A stretch of DNA of 64,000 nucleotides from Adineta ricciae (taxonomy: Eukaryota > Rotifera > Eurotatoria > Adinetida > Adinetidae), in assembly GCA_905250025.1 (NCBI GenBank), contig CAJNOJ010000007.1, positions 124,001 to 188,000 of the forward strand, given 5' to 3'. Below the pieces are notes generated by a model that was given only the letters and a program-made list of their open reading frames with translations, was not told the origin of the DNA and made no database searches. Shown one piece after another: positions 12,281-26,200 of the stretch. The translations under genes were made by a program, and so were the position numbers. The first letter of the stretch is position 1; each line of letters begins with the position of its first letter.

Positions 12281-12729
12281 TTTTTTTTCTTCTTTCTATC
12301 AGTTGAGTCGAGATAAACTTTCGTCGAAGAGAAAAAAAAGAACTTCACCTCAGCAAGCAAATACCAATAAACAACAGAGAATTCTTTCCTCCAATTGAAA
12401 TCTTTCGAATGACCTCTATCTAAAGTAAATGTTCGCCGTCGAGAGGAGAGCAGACAGAATAGGAGAAAAAAGAACACAATCTGAAGTCACACAGAATGTT
12501 TCAAATCAAAACGAGAAACTGCTTATTGATGATTATTTTTCCTATGAGGATTTGACTTTTGCTTTAATAGAACGTCCATTTTTATCTATTGTCTTCTTTT
12601 CTCCGAAGAACATCAGTCAATCCATTCAGCCATCCCACATTCAATTAGAGATTCTCTATCTTTAAACGATCTTTATCATTTTAGATTGAGATAAGACAAG
12701 ATAGTCGAAGAGAAAAACGAAAAATTACT
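12281..12729. other. Divergent promoter region, Ly6-like and peroxiredoxin genes
   Basis: A 449-bp interval between two divergently transcribed genes. The open frames here are short and lysine/phenylalanine rich and look like chance. It presumably holds both promoters; no specific element could be identified. Confidence 0.5.
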
Positions 12730-13478
12730 ATGTATCGTCAACTTTTTCACAATCTAACTTCACTGGCTAAGAAAACAACATCTATCTCATTACAGCATCT
12801 TGCATCTTTAACAACTAGTCAATCTTTCCTGCCAGCAGTAACGAAACCAGCGCCTCAATTTAAAGGTCAAGCGGTCATTAACGGACATTTTAGAGATATT
12901 CAATTATCGGATTATAAAGGAAAATATGTCGTGCTGTTTTTCTACCCACTAGATTTTACATTTGTTTGTCCCACAGAACTTGTTGCATTCAATGAGCGTC
13001 TCGATGAATTCCATCAATTGAACACACAAGTTATCGGTTGTAGTACTGATTCAGTACATAGTCATTTGGGTAAATGAAGAGAGCTTTTCAATAAACATCG
13101 ATATTGATCTGTCTTGTTAATGTAGCTTGGATAAATACCCCGAGAAAACAGGGTGGCCTTGGTGAACTCAAATATCCACTCTTGAGTGATTTTTCCAAAG
13201 AAATATCGCAAAAATATGGTGTTTTGATCGAAGATAATGGCGGAATTGCTTTGCGTGGTTTATTTATTATTGATAAACAACAAATATTACGACAAATAAC
13301 AGTGAATGATCTACCGGTCGGTCGATCGGTCGACGAAACCCTCCGTCTCGTAAGAGCTTTTCAATATGTTGAACAGCATGGTGAAGTGTGCCCTGCGGAT
13401 TGGAATGAGAAAACCAATCCGAACACGATAAAACCAGATCCAGTGAAATCAAGAGAGTATTTCCGAAAACAAGATTAG
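12730..13478 (+). CDS. PRDX3: Mitochondrial typical 2-Cys peroxiredoxin
   Basis: Exons 12730-13069 and 13126-13478 are joined over a 56-bp phase-1 intron and give 230 residues. The N-terminal ~35 residues are basic and hydroxylated ([15 protein letters not shown]), fitting a mitochondrial presequence. The peroxidatic cysteine lies in [13 protein letters not shown] and the resolving cysteine in EVCPADW. GGLG and the C-terminal YF, which mark hyperoxidation-sensitive eukaryotic 2-Cys enzymes, are both present. The enzyme reduces hydrogen peroxide using thioredoxin. All key residues are intact. Confidence 0.93.
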
Positions 13479-13631
13479 TTTGAAGAAAAACAAGAGAAAT
13501 TCTATTTTCATTTTTGTTACATGCGTCTGTTTTTTTTCTCATTCAATTTCCTTTTAGAATTGTTTTCTAGATATATATTTTCTATTTATACATACACATA
13601 TATATTCTCATCGAACTAGAAGTAAATTAAT

Positions 13632-14761
<1,130 letters not shown>

Positions 14762-15377
14762 TCAAACGCTCATACTGAACGAACAGTGTTTCTTTTGTTC
14801 GAGCCAATATCGTATCAAAGACTTTGAGATAATCGAAATACATTAAGGACTTTTTTCGTCCAAAAAAGAGAGATTTTCTTCTTGTCTTTTTCGTTGAAAT
14901 GACATCTGCTTGTAAGTTGGTTTTATTAAATGCACGTGTTTTAGTTTTAATTAGTACTTATCACCCATCAATATTCGTTTACGTGTATATGTAAATATAT
15001 CTACTCATTTAATCCTCTTGTTAAAGTACAACTGTATGATGAATTCGGCATTATTTTCTTTTTTTTCCTTCTTATTCAATAGATTGGTGCTCTCCTTCAT
15101 TCGTTTCTGATAGGAAGACATTTTGCGTTTATTATTCTTGTTGTTATTATTCTTGATCTTCTTCTTCTTGTAGTCCTTTTCTTTTGTCTTGTATTCTCCT
15201 TTCCTAGTGATCAACAAACAAACATAAATAATAATAATAAAATAAATTATCAGTCAACTGGAGCGAAATAAATGTGAGATTGTATCCCTGTAATATGATT
15301 AAAAGTTCGATAAAATGTCAGACATTTACAGAAAAGATTTTATTTCGTTGCTTTATCAAAAAAAAAGATCAGAAGTT
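14762..15377. other. Gene-free stretch downstream of the GRB2-like gene
   Basis: About 600 bp of AT-rich sequence with lysine-rich chance frames only. It ends at the minus-strand terminal exon remnant. Confidence 0.5.
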
Positions 15378-15484
15378 CTACGATGCCGTACGAATCGCAT
15401 GCTGTCTCTTTTGAACTAAATCCACTTCTGCTGGAGTCATCGTATCCAATTCATATACATTTGTAAGCGATTTCTTTTCACAGC
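15378..15484 (-). pseudogene. Possible 3'-terminal exon of an otherwise missing gene
   Basis: On the minus strand a good acceptor (TTTAG at 15485) opens a frame of about 35 codons, reading CEKKSLTNVYELD, TMTPAEVDLVQKRQ and ending AIRTAS-stop. An AATAAA lies about 35 bp past the stop, as expected for a real gene end. No matching upstream exon with the right phase could be found between here and the 5S gene at 15683, so the rest of the gene is absent or unrecognised. The protein family is not recognised. It could be a relic left by a rearrangement, or chance. Confidence 0.35.
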
Positions 15485-15682
15485 CTAAATTTATGAACAT
15501 CAAATCAAGTTGAATCAGAGCATTTTTCATATTACCCTTTTACGAACACTTGTCAAGTAGTAATAAAAAGCATACAGTTCATATTGTCGTATTATATAGA
15601 CTTAGTCAATGATCAGCGATCAGTGTATTGTAATATATTTCATATCGATCGATTTGAAATGTTGTAAAATAAATAAAAAAAA

Positions 15683-15800
15683 GCTTACGACACTCGGTAT
15701 TCCCAGGCGGTCACCCATCCAAGTACTAACCGAGCCCGACGTTGCTTAACTTCAGTGATCGGACGAGAACTGGTGTATTCAACGTGGTATGGCCGTAAGC
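15683..15800 (-). rRNA. 5S ribosomal RNA (copy 1)
   Basis: A complete 5S rRNA of about 118-120 nt, transcribed on the minus strand and starting GCTTACGGCCATACCACG. The internal control region is intact (GTTAAGCAACGTCGGGC and TTGGATGGGTGACCGCC), and the ends pair (GCTTACG with CGTAAGC). A minus-strand run of T directly after the RNA is a Pol III terminator. The sequence is identical to the copies at 17091 and 45888. Confidence 0.97.
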
Positions 15801-15891
15801 ATTTATCTCTATTTCAAGAATTCCTTTTATGCAGATTTTCGTTGCAAAATAAATTCTAATAGGTCTTATTACTAATTTTCAGCTACGACGA

Positions 15892-17047
15892 ATCGTCATA
15901 TTCGGAATTAAAATATCGCTGTGCCGCTGAAATACCGCGTGATCTTAGTGATTCATATAAAGGGAAAAATATATGGGTTGAAATAATTAGCCGAGATGTT
16001 GATATCGTACGCAACGTATTATCTTATTTCGATGCTCATTCCTTGGTTATTGATGATGTTCAAACATATGATCAACGAATGAACCTGTCCATTTTAAATG
16101 AAGATGTTTATCTTTTACTCGATCTTATTTACTTGAATAAAGATAGCCATATTGTCGAACAACAAAAAATGAGCTTTTACCTGTTTGAAAACACCCTTAT
16201 CACCGTACAACAGTACTACACCGGCGGTCTATTCTCAACAATTAAATATCGTCTAAGCAAAAAGACTGCTCAATCGAAAGGTCTCTTGAAAAAGATGAAG
16301 ATAGATTACTTATTCTATCGTTTACTCAATGTTGTCATTGAAAGCTACGTTCTTGTCTTAGATTCTATTTTACATGAAACCGAATTAATCGACAAGCAAT
16401 TAATGTTTTCAACTAAACCAAGAGCTGATACTATCACTATTGATACATTGAAATTAATGTTTCACATCAAGCATGATTTACTTCATTTCAAAATCGTCTG
16501 TGCACCACTGAAAGATATTATTATCAAACTTCAGAAAACTCGTGAAACGGTTGTGCCTAAACGACAACGCCCAGCATTACGTCAATGTCGTCGCCGATTG
16601 AAACGACGTTTGCGACTAGTGGTAGGTCACAAATGTTCGTTTGTAGCACCAACGACGACTTCGCTTGCTGCGACTAACGACGACGATGATTATGCACTTG
16701 ATGATGGTGTATTAGTATTCAATGATTATATTTATAAATACTTCCGACGTCTTCTTGATCATACTGTTGAATTAAATGATATGATTGATTCATCTGCAGA
16801 TACGATCACGTCATTGATTGATTTTTACATGATCTTAAATGGTGAACTAATAAACGATACGATGCAGACTTTAACAGTCATGTCGTGCATTTTTATGCCT
16901 TTAAATTTTTTATCGAGTGTTAGTTCAATGAACTTCGAACATATGCCACAAATTCCAATGCGCTACGGATATTATGGGCAGCTGGGACTGATGGGCGTCA
17001 TATTGTTTACAATGATTGCTTATTTTAAGTTTAAAAAGCTAATTTAA
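15892..17047 (+). CDS. CorA-like (2-TM-GxN) metal-ion transporter family protein, 5' end missing
   Basis: The frame is open from an acceptor (TTTTCAG, ending 15891) to the stop at 17047, about 384 residues. No start codon or first exon is visible; the 5S gene copy 1 lies immediately upstream. The C-terminus has the CorA arrangement: a long helical region, a first membrane helix (QTLTVMSCIFMPLNFLSSV), the signature loop, then MPQIPMRYGY and a second helix (GLMGVILFTMIAYF) with a basic tail. The signature tripeptide is SMN rather than the usual GMN. CorA/MRS2 proteins are pentameric magnesium channels; the Gly change makes function uncertain. An insertion rich in Arg/Lys then Asp lies at about 16560-16700. 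It sits between two same-strand 5S copies. Likely a partial gene or pseudogene, or one whose first exon lies elsewhere. Confidence 0.68.
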
Positions 17048-17090
17048 CTTGTACGAAGTAAACTTTTGAAAAGAGGGAATAAATAAAAAA

Positions 17091-17208
17091 GCTTACGACA
17101 CTCGGTATTCCCAGGCGGTCACCCATCCAAGTACTAACCGAGCCCGACGTTGCTTAACTTCAGTGATCGGACGAGAACTGGTGTATTCAACGTGGTATGG
17201 CCGTAAGC
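17091..17208 (-). rRNA. 5S ribosomal RNA (copy 2)
   Basis: Identical to copy 1 over all 118 nt, on the same strand, with a T-run terminator on its 3' side. It starts 44 bp after the stop codon of the CorA-like gene and lies 72 bp before the first ATG of the giant gene. Confidence 0.97.
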
Positions 17209-17279
17209 ATTCGTACATCTAATATTCCTCGCTTTTGATGATATTATGCAGGCTCTTTGCCAAAAAGTAAACATAACGG

Positions 17280-20200
17280 ATGTTTGGCAATAGTCATNGT
17301 TGGGGTGATGACACGAAAACTGTTGTTCGACAAGAAGGGGAATTGAAAATCGAAGATTTTGTTGAATTTGAAGAAACTGAACCGACTGTTGTCGAAGAAA
17401 TACTCTACGAACTTGTTTACTCTGGTGATAACTTGAAAACCTGCCGTCAAATTCATCGTTCTCGTTCCGAATCGCGAAACTTTCGCAAAATTAAAAAACG
17501 CCGCACTAAACGAAAAGTTCATCCGAATGACGATTCATCTTACATAACTTCACAAGCAACATCGAGAGATACAAGCGGTACACGTTCACCATACTACAAT
17601 GATGGTCAATACAGTCCTGATCGTTCATCCACACCCACCCAATCAGTTTTGTCAACATCCTGGCAATCGACAGGATTTACATCAACAGACAAATCAAATG
17701 AACTACCTTTTCGCAGTCAATCTCATGAAGGCAATTATGTTAATAAAGTCCCAGTGAATGAATATCAAACATATCCACGTACAACAATCACGCAGAACAA
17801 TATACAATATGAAACATTCGAAACAGACAATAATGATAAACAAAAGATCCACCTGGTTGATGAAATGCGATATATATCAAATCAAATTGATACGTTAATT
17901 ACAGCTGATGATGATGATGGTTTAATTGAAAATGACAAATACACGCCTATCATTAGTGAAAAGCGAGGAATCACTCAAATAACACTTGCACCGACAACTG
18001 CCGATCGAACTGATGACAGTGTGCAACTTGATCTACATTCATTCGATACAAATGAACTTCTACCGTCAAAAGGAAACGATCAATTTAGAACAACTTCTCT
18101 ATCAACAGACGACAAAGAACAATCAAGGATAAACATTATCGAGCAAACATCTCTACCGAAAGAAACCAGTCGTAAGTAATTATTCTATCTTTCTTCCAAA
18201 TTCTTTTATCTGTTATTCGTAAACTTCCCATAACATAAACATGCATTAAGTGTCTCTTCAAAGCTCGAAATCAATTGTGAAAACATTGAAATTAATCGTT
18301 TTAACATTAGTTGAGAGCAGGAAGGTTTCGCTATTTAAATATTTGAGAAGATATTCAAATGCTAACAAACTAAAAATTTCATCGAAGAAAAAAAGGACTT
18401 ATCTTTCCTGTCCGTTTTTTTTACTTTGATTTTAAGTACATATGATTTGTTAGTAAGAATAATAACCTATCATTTCTTAATTGTCTTTTCAAGGCCAACA
18501 AATTTATTTAACTGGTAATGAAAAACAAATCAATGACATAATTTCAACGAAATATGATGAATCGGAAAAGGAGGATGAGGACCTATCAAGTACAACTGGA
18601 CCGACCGTACAAGAAAATGAAAAAGATGGACAAAGAACGGGAAAAGATACTGATGAGGACGCTTCTTTTTCCGAAGGTGAACAATTCTCATTGAACTCTG
18701 CCAAGTCAGATACACATCAACAGGCACAACATACGATAACTGATCAATTTCATGCATCACCTCTAACTTCATCAGCAATAATTAAAGATGAAAACAAAAC
18801 TATTGATGAAACAAAACAGTACCTCATCGATGAACTCAATGACATCGAATCTCAATTGAAATCCCTTGAATCCGAAGAAGAACAACTACGAAATGTTCTC
18901 GATCGAAAGGTAGTAGTTCAGTTCCTCCTCTCTCTCTCTCTGTCTATCGCAAATTGCTCAATTTGTCTTTTTAGGATACGGAAGAGCTGTTTCCTAGCGA
19001 TGATCAGTCGGAATCTGTTGAAACTTTTTCATCGAATGTACCTGAAAAGACCGTATTGTCAGTGACAATCGATGATGACGACAGCAATGAATCAATTCAA
19101 GAGAGTGAAGAAGATCTTCGGCCATTTTTGAACTCTTTAACAGCTCATCTAATGCCAGAATTACCAAGAGTATTCGAAGACGAAACCGAAGATGAACTCT
19201 CGTTCACATCGGAATCGAAATCATTCGAAGAGCCGACTTCTCAAGAAGATCACGCCACTACTTCAGAAGTACAACAAACTAAAGAGAAGTCTCATCAGCA
19301 TATTTCATCAGAACAAATTGAAACAAAGTAAATAGAGTTGCTAGTCTTTGTTCTTTGTTCTTTTTTCAATTACATCACTTGAATTTGAACTTCACTTTTG
19401 TTTGATTTAGAACTCAAGATAATCTACCGAAAGATCAAACAATATCTGACAGAGATGAAGCCAAACAAGAACAGAAAGAACATGGCATAGTTTCGGATAT
19501 TCAAGAAGATCTCTTGGATCAACACGTACCAACAACGAAAGAAACAGCACATTCGATTGATTCTTCAGTTGATATTATTCAAGAACTCATAACAACTGAT
19601 AAAATATCTCAAGATCAGAACGAACAAGAAACAATTTCTCTAACCTCTTCCACTCCATTGCAATCAAGACAATTAACATTTGAAGAGACACATGAGGTGA
19701 CAGACGAACAATCGAGCAATGTTGATTCTCTTACTGATATTGTTCGGCAAGCAAACACTCAACCTTCGAACGAAGAGGAAGATAAATTACCATCTGTCGA
19801 TGCTGGTGCTGACCGTACGCAACCTGTTAGCACATCTGAGCAGAAACAGCAGGAATTAGGTTCCAGTATCTCATATACTGCTAATGAAACTGGTGAAAGA
19901 AGAACATCTATCGATCGTCAAGGACGATCACTTGAGCTGCAATCATCAAAAGTATCTGATGAACAATTATCATCAGATTCTCTCGTCGATATTGTTCGTC
20001 AGATTCGTACAATACCCCAAATCACTCGTCTTCCATTTACTGATACGAAATTAGCAACGACTGACCTCACTGAATACGAAATTGAAAAGCCGTCCGTTGA
20101 TTATCATATCGATATCATAGAAACAAACGAAAGCATTCCACATGAACCGGTGACAATAACTGAAGAACGTCTATTATCTACAGCAAATGAACGAGCTCCT

Positions 20201-23200
20201 GTCACAGAGACTCGATCTGAATCAACTCCTCAAGATACGGTGCAAGAAGCTCAAACTGAACGTCTTTCATCTGAACCTGAACCTACCGCAGGTGAAGAAC
20301 ACTCTACGACACCGTTGGCTACGCAAATCAATTTACGCGATTCAATAACAGAAACTCCTGTGTTTACAGAAAAACAAGCATTGAATGAATCATTTGATAA
20401 AAGTGTTGATGAAAACATCGAGTAAGTTATTTTTCGTCTTTTTTTCTACGGTAGAGTTATTAATTATTGTTTTAATAGCAAACAACAAGTGTTGCCCGGT
20501 CAACAAGCTACGCACAGTTCTAATCTTTCAATAACAGAAAAACATTTTACTGATGAATTCGTCACAGACGCTATTCCAATTAGTACGCAATTCGTGGAAC
20601 AAACAGCACATGACATTCGTCGATCATCGGTTCAAGAACAAAACAAAGAAGATGTAGCTGAACAATTGTCAGCTAATGCTATTACTGGAGCCATCGAAGA
20701 TATTCATGTTACTCCATCGCCGGTTGAACGATCAGAAGATAAAATCAAGCCCGATTTGTCCACGTCAACGACCGTATTAGAAGAGAAACCATTAGAAAAG
20801 CCCAGTGAAGTTGAAGTAATTGCAGATAATGAAAGCCAGTCAAAAACACAAATAACATCTGATTTACAAGCGCCAGCAACAGAAGATATTGACACGGAAA
20901 AAGTACAAATTATCGAGTCAACAACTTCCACAGCGATTACTGATGTTCGACCCAAGCATGAAGAGGCTGTCGCTGACCAACTATCATCAGAAGCTTTGGC
21001 TGATGTTGTTCGTCAAATTCATGCAACACCACTTGCTACTCGGCGTACGGTGACGCAAACCAGTGAGACAAAACACGAGGATTACGTAACATCTGCCGAT
21101 TCGACTATACCAACGAATGAAAAAGAACTTACATTGACTACATCCGAAATCGCACAGAATGACATTGAGTCTGTTGAAACACCATTGCATCAAGGCAAAG
21201 AAAACGAAAATGAAGCTGATCGTCTCTCATCTGATGTGTTAGCTAATGTAGAATGTGAAGTTCTCGCTCCATCTCCAGCGTCCGAACAACAAACTCAACA
21301 GTCAGAAGAAAATAAACAACAAGAAACCGAAGCTCAACGTCTATCAACAGAAACATTGACAACCGTTGTTCATGAACTTCTTAGTGCACCAGCAATCAGC
21401 CAATCTTCTTCAATCGAACACGAAGTCGAAAAGATAACTTCTCAAGACGATTCGACCAAGTCAAATATCCCGTCGAAAGACACTTTTGAACTTCAATCCA
21501 CTCCAGAACAACAAATTGTGTCAGCTAAAGATACGTCTGCAACTGGCCAACATGAGCTCGAACAAAATTTGATGGATGTATCCAAAGATGTTGATACTAG
21601 TTCAACATCGTTATCTTATCAAACACCGACACAAGAAACAAGGTAACATAATCTACATATGATGACGACGTGTTAATATGTCTACTTTTCGCCTATATCT
21701 TCAGATTCAAACAAGTGACCGAAGAAATTACAACAGATGTAACGCCTCATGTGATTGAAACTGGCAAAGACATTAGTGAACAAGAATCCGCACCAGAAAT
21801 TGTTGCCGAAAATCTATCAACGAAAGTTCTGACTGAAGTTGTTCGTGAGGTGCTCACCAAACCGTCAGATACTCGTGTTCCAGAAGTGAAAGAACAATCA
21901 CAGATTATCACAGAGCAAGCACCGTCAAGTGAAGACCAACAACAACCTGGAAAAGTATCTGACGAAGCTGAACGATTAACATCCGAAGCTTTAATTGGTG
22001 CTGTTGAAGAAATACGTTCAACTATACAAGACGAAACACACAAGTCTGCTACAACAACTGAAGTGAGTCGTGCTCTTGCTGATGAACAAGCCGAACAGAA
22101 AGAAGCTGATCATCTACCTACACAAGCCTTAACTGATGTCGCACAAGAAATACTTGCCGCAACAGCCTCTGCTAATGCGCCATCAGAAGTTGAAAAAGTA
22201 CGATCAAGTGATCAATTGACAGAAGCTGCAGCAGAAAATGTAACAACGGATGTGCTAACTGAAGTTGTGCGTGAAATGCTGGCCAGTCCAGTTTCTGTTC
22301 GTACATCATCTATTGCAAAAGAAACAACCGTCTATGACGAGATACCTAGTGAAGAAGTAATGAATAAATCTGCAGGGGCAACAACATCGGCTGTACCAAC
22401 AGAACAAGGCGTAACAGTTCCCGAAGAAGTAAAACAATTGCCAGCGACTACTGAAGAAATTCGTTCCAGCACAGATGAACAAACACAAAAGCCTCATACG
22501 ATCACAACCATCACTGAAACAACAACTGAAACTACTGCTGACGATAGTCGTCCACTTTCTGATGAGAAAATCGACCATCGACCTATACAAGCATTGACCG
22601 AGACTGTGAAAGAAACACATGTCACACTCGCCCCCGTTGGTATACCATCACAAGAAACTATAGCAGAGAAGAAAGCTCAACCTAGCGAAGCCGTCGAAAT
22701 GTCATCGTCACCGACAGTCACTTCCACTGCAGAAGAAGAAACTGCAGCAGGAAATGTAACAACAGATGTGTTAACAGAAGTTGTTCATGAAATGCTTGCC
22801 AGCTTACCTTCTCCTCGTTCAGCGTCAGATGTCCCTGTGTCAGAAGTGGCTGCCGTTATCGAAGAAGTAAAAGAATCCTCCACCGAACCATCACAGACAA
22901 CTATGGAACTTGTTAAGCCAAGTGAAATTCCATCAAAAGCACCGATCAATCTTGTTCAAGAGATTCGCTCATTTCCAAACGACACCATCAACCAAATCGA
23001 AACTGATCATTCAGCTGGAGAATCTGTAATCGAATCGATTGAAAAGACGCTCTCTGAAGATCAGAAACCAGTTGAAGAATCGACATCGAATGAAGGTCTC
23101 ACTAAAATCGTTCAAGAAGTACTCACCAAACCATCGGACATTCGTACATCAAAGGAGACTATTGTCATCGAGGAAGCAGAACAAGTTGAAGCGGAACGGT

Positions 23201-26200
23201 TAACATCAGAAGCGTTGACGGATGCTGTTGAAGAAGCTCGTTCGAGCACAGAAGTACCGACACAAAAATCTGATACAACCACGGTTATTACTGAAACAGC
23301 GGTATCATCCGAAGAGACCCGTCTACCTACCGACGAAAGAATCAATGATCACGAGACGGATCGTCCAACTGGCGAAATACAAGCTGAAGCGCTCCAGGAG
23401 GCTGTTGCAATACCGAAAGCTACAGATTTTCCGTCAGAAGATATTGTACTCCAAACAGAAAGTGTAATGGCCGCCGAAGAAAAACCGCCATCGGCACAGG
23501 CAACCACAAGTATGGCGAAAGATCATCAGTTATTGTCAAATGATCAAACAAAAGAGCCTGAACCTGAAATCCCACCATCAGAAGCATTAGCAGAAGTAGT
23601 ACAACAAATGCTTGCTACACCACTTTCAATGCCCCTGTTAGCCACAGCAATCGAACAGCAAAAATCAGTTGAACAGATATCAGAGAAAGTCACCGAAGAA
23701 ATGGCAACTTCTCCAGCTATTGTCAGGACATCAGAGACTTCTACACTAGCGTCGACCGCTTCACCAGAAGAACAGACAACTGCTAGGGAAATAAAACAAG
23801 ATGAAACCATATCTAATGTAGGAAGAACTGAAGAAGTTGAAGCGGAACAATTATTATCGACAACTTTAACTGAAGCTATTGAAGAAATACGTCTAGCCAC
23901 CGAAGAATCAAAAATAAAACCTGAAACGATCACAATTACCACTGAAACGAAGACAACTACTACGACTGAAGAGAGTGGTCCTCTTGTCGATGAGCAACTT
24001 GTACAGAAAGAAACTGATCATTCATCTACACAAGCATTAACCAACGTCGTAAAAGAAATACTTGCTACACCCTCTTCTGCAGAAGTAAGCACTTCTGCTA
24101 CAGCAGATGAAAAAGTAGTTGATGAAATACCAGAGAAATCTACAGAAGAAACGGCATCGACAGAAGTTCTGGCCAGTATAGTTCGTGATGCGCTCACGAA
24201 GCCATCGCTTGTACCCACACAACAAGATACAATAATCATTGAACCATCAGACACCACCATTGAACGAATAACGTCGAGTGAAGAACAACAGCAACGACAA
24301 CAACCTGAAACAGCAGTAACAACAGAAAAGACATTTGATGAATACAAAGCTCAAGAAGTCGAAGCCGAGCGGCTATCATCAGAGGCATTAACTGATGTTG
24401 TCACAGAAATTCGTTCTATCGCTGCACAAAAACTACAAAAACCTCGCGCACCTGCCATCATCGCGAAAACAACTACAACAACAACAGCAAAAACATCTGC
24501 AGAGACTGTTCCACTGCCATCTGAGACAATCAATGAGAAAACTGATCGATTGACCACAGATGCAATACGCGTTGCTGTGCAAGAGGCTGCTGATCTTTCA
24601 TCAGCAGATTCGACTGCAGACAAAACAACGATTGCTATTGAAGAAATGGAAATAACATCACCTCAAACGGGCACTTCCACTACAGGAGACCGTCAGCCGT
24701 TATCAGATAATCTTGTAGAAGAAGCCGAAAATGAAACTCGATCAACAGCAGTTCTCACTGAGGTCCTTCGTGAAATGCTTGCCAGTCCGCTTTCTGCGCC
24801 TAAGCCATCGATTACGCTAGAGCCAACTGCTCAAGATGAAAAACCAGCAGAAGAAGTACTCAAAACACATACTGAAACAACAACATCTACCGACACTCTC
24901 ACAGATTTAGTCCGCGATGCACTTCAAAATACGTCAGATTCTCTTCTTCCGCCAGCGACTACCACGACAGAACAGCAGATCGTTGTTGCCGAAGAGAGAA
25001 GACAGTCATTCACCGAACCGTCACAGACAACTATGGAACTTGTTAAGCCAAGTGAAATTCCATCAGAAGCACCGATCAATCTTGTTCAAGAGATTCGCTC
25101 ATTTCCAAACGACACCATCAACCAAATCGAAACTGATCATTCAGCTGGAGAATCTGTAATCGAATCGATTGAAAAGGCACTCGCTACGCCGACAGATGTT
25201 GACGTACCATCACAAGACACTCCAGCCGATAAGAAAACTGAAGTTGTTGATGAAATCCTGGAAAGTTCACCATCCAATGCCTCGACACCTGCTGCAAAAG
25301 AGACACTCTCTGAAGATCAGAAACCGGTTGAAGAATCGACATCGAGTGAAGGTCTCACTAAAATCGTTCAAGAGGTACTCACCAAACCATCGGACATTCG
25401 TACATCAAAGGAGACTATTGTCATCGAGGAAGCAGAACAAGTTGAAGCGGAACGGTTAACATCAGAAGCGTTGACGGATGCTGTTGAAGAAGCTCGTTCG
25501 AGCACAGAAGTACCGACACAAAAATCTGATACAACAACTGAAGAGAGCCATGTTCTTGCTAATGAAAGCATGGGATACAAGGAAGCTGATGATCAACATA
25601 CTCAATCACTAACTAGTGTCGTTCAAGAAATACTTGCCACACCGCTGTCTGTCGCTCTGTCATCAGAAGATTCTACAACAGAAAAGAGAAATGAAGTTAC
25701 CGAAACCTCACCTACAGAAGCCGTCGCTAGTACCACAGAAGATGAAAAGGTACCATCAAACGATCAGATGATAAGAAGCGCAGCAGAGAATGTAGTAACA
25801 GAAGCACTAGCTGAAGTTATTCGGGAGATGCGTGCTAGTTCACCTTCTACTCTTTCAACATCTGCTCCAAAAGAGACAACCAGTGAAAATCAAGAGCCAA
25901 TCGAAGAAATGAGACAGACGGCTACAGCCGTTTCTGAACCACTATCAGTTGCTTCCATAGAAGACGAAGCAACGGTGATAGAAGAAGAGAAACTACTATC
26001 TGCCGAACCATCACATACAACTGTTGAGGAGGTGAGATCAAATGAAGAAGCACAAGAACACTCTGAAAAGGTATCTGACAAAGTCAAAGCACAAGAAGCT
26101 GAACGTTTATCATCGGAAGTATTGGCCAGTGCTATTGACGAGATCCGTTTCACCGCAGAAGAACCAACAACAACCATCGAAGAGGATCGTTCATTTGCAG

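Noticed and set aside
12429-12665. 78-codon plus-strand frame before the peroxiredoxin gene
   Set aside because: Lies in the divergent promoter/5' UTR region and shows no protein-like features.
15005-15217. Minus-strand lysine/asparagine-rich frame of 70 codons
   Set aside because: Composition reflects a T-rich stretch on the plus strand; typical chance frame.
15315-15462. A plus-strand first exon for the CorA-like gene, starting at the ATG at 15315 and spliced over 5S copy 1
   Set aside because: Counting the nine-A run correctly, the frame meets a stop (after LLN) before the candidate donor, so it cannot encode the missing N-terminus.
15683-17208. Spliced-leader RNA genes linked to 5S, as occurs in some animals
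   Set aside because: The flanks of all three 5S genes were inspected; no second short RNA gene with a donor site and Sm-like site was recognised.
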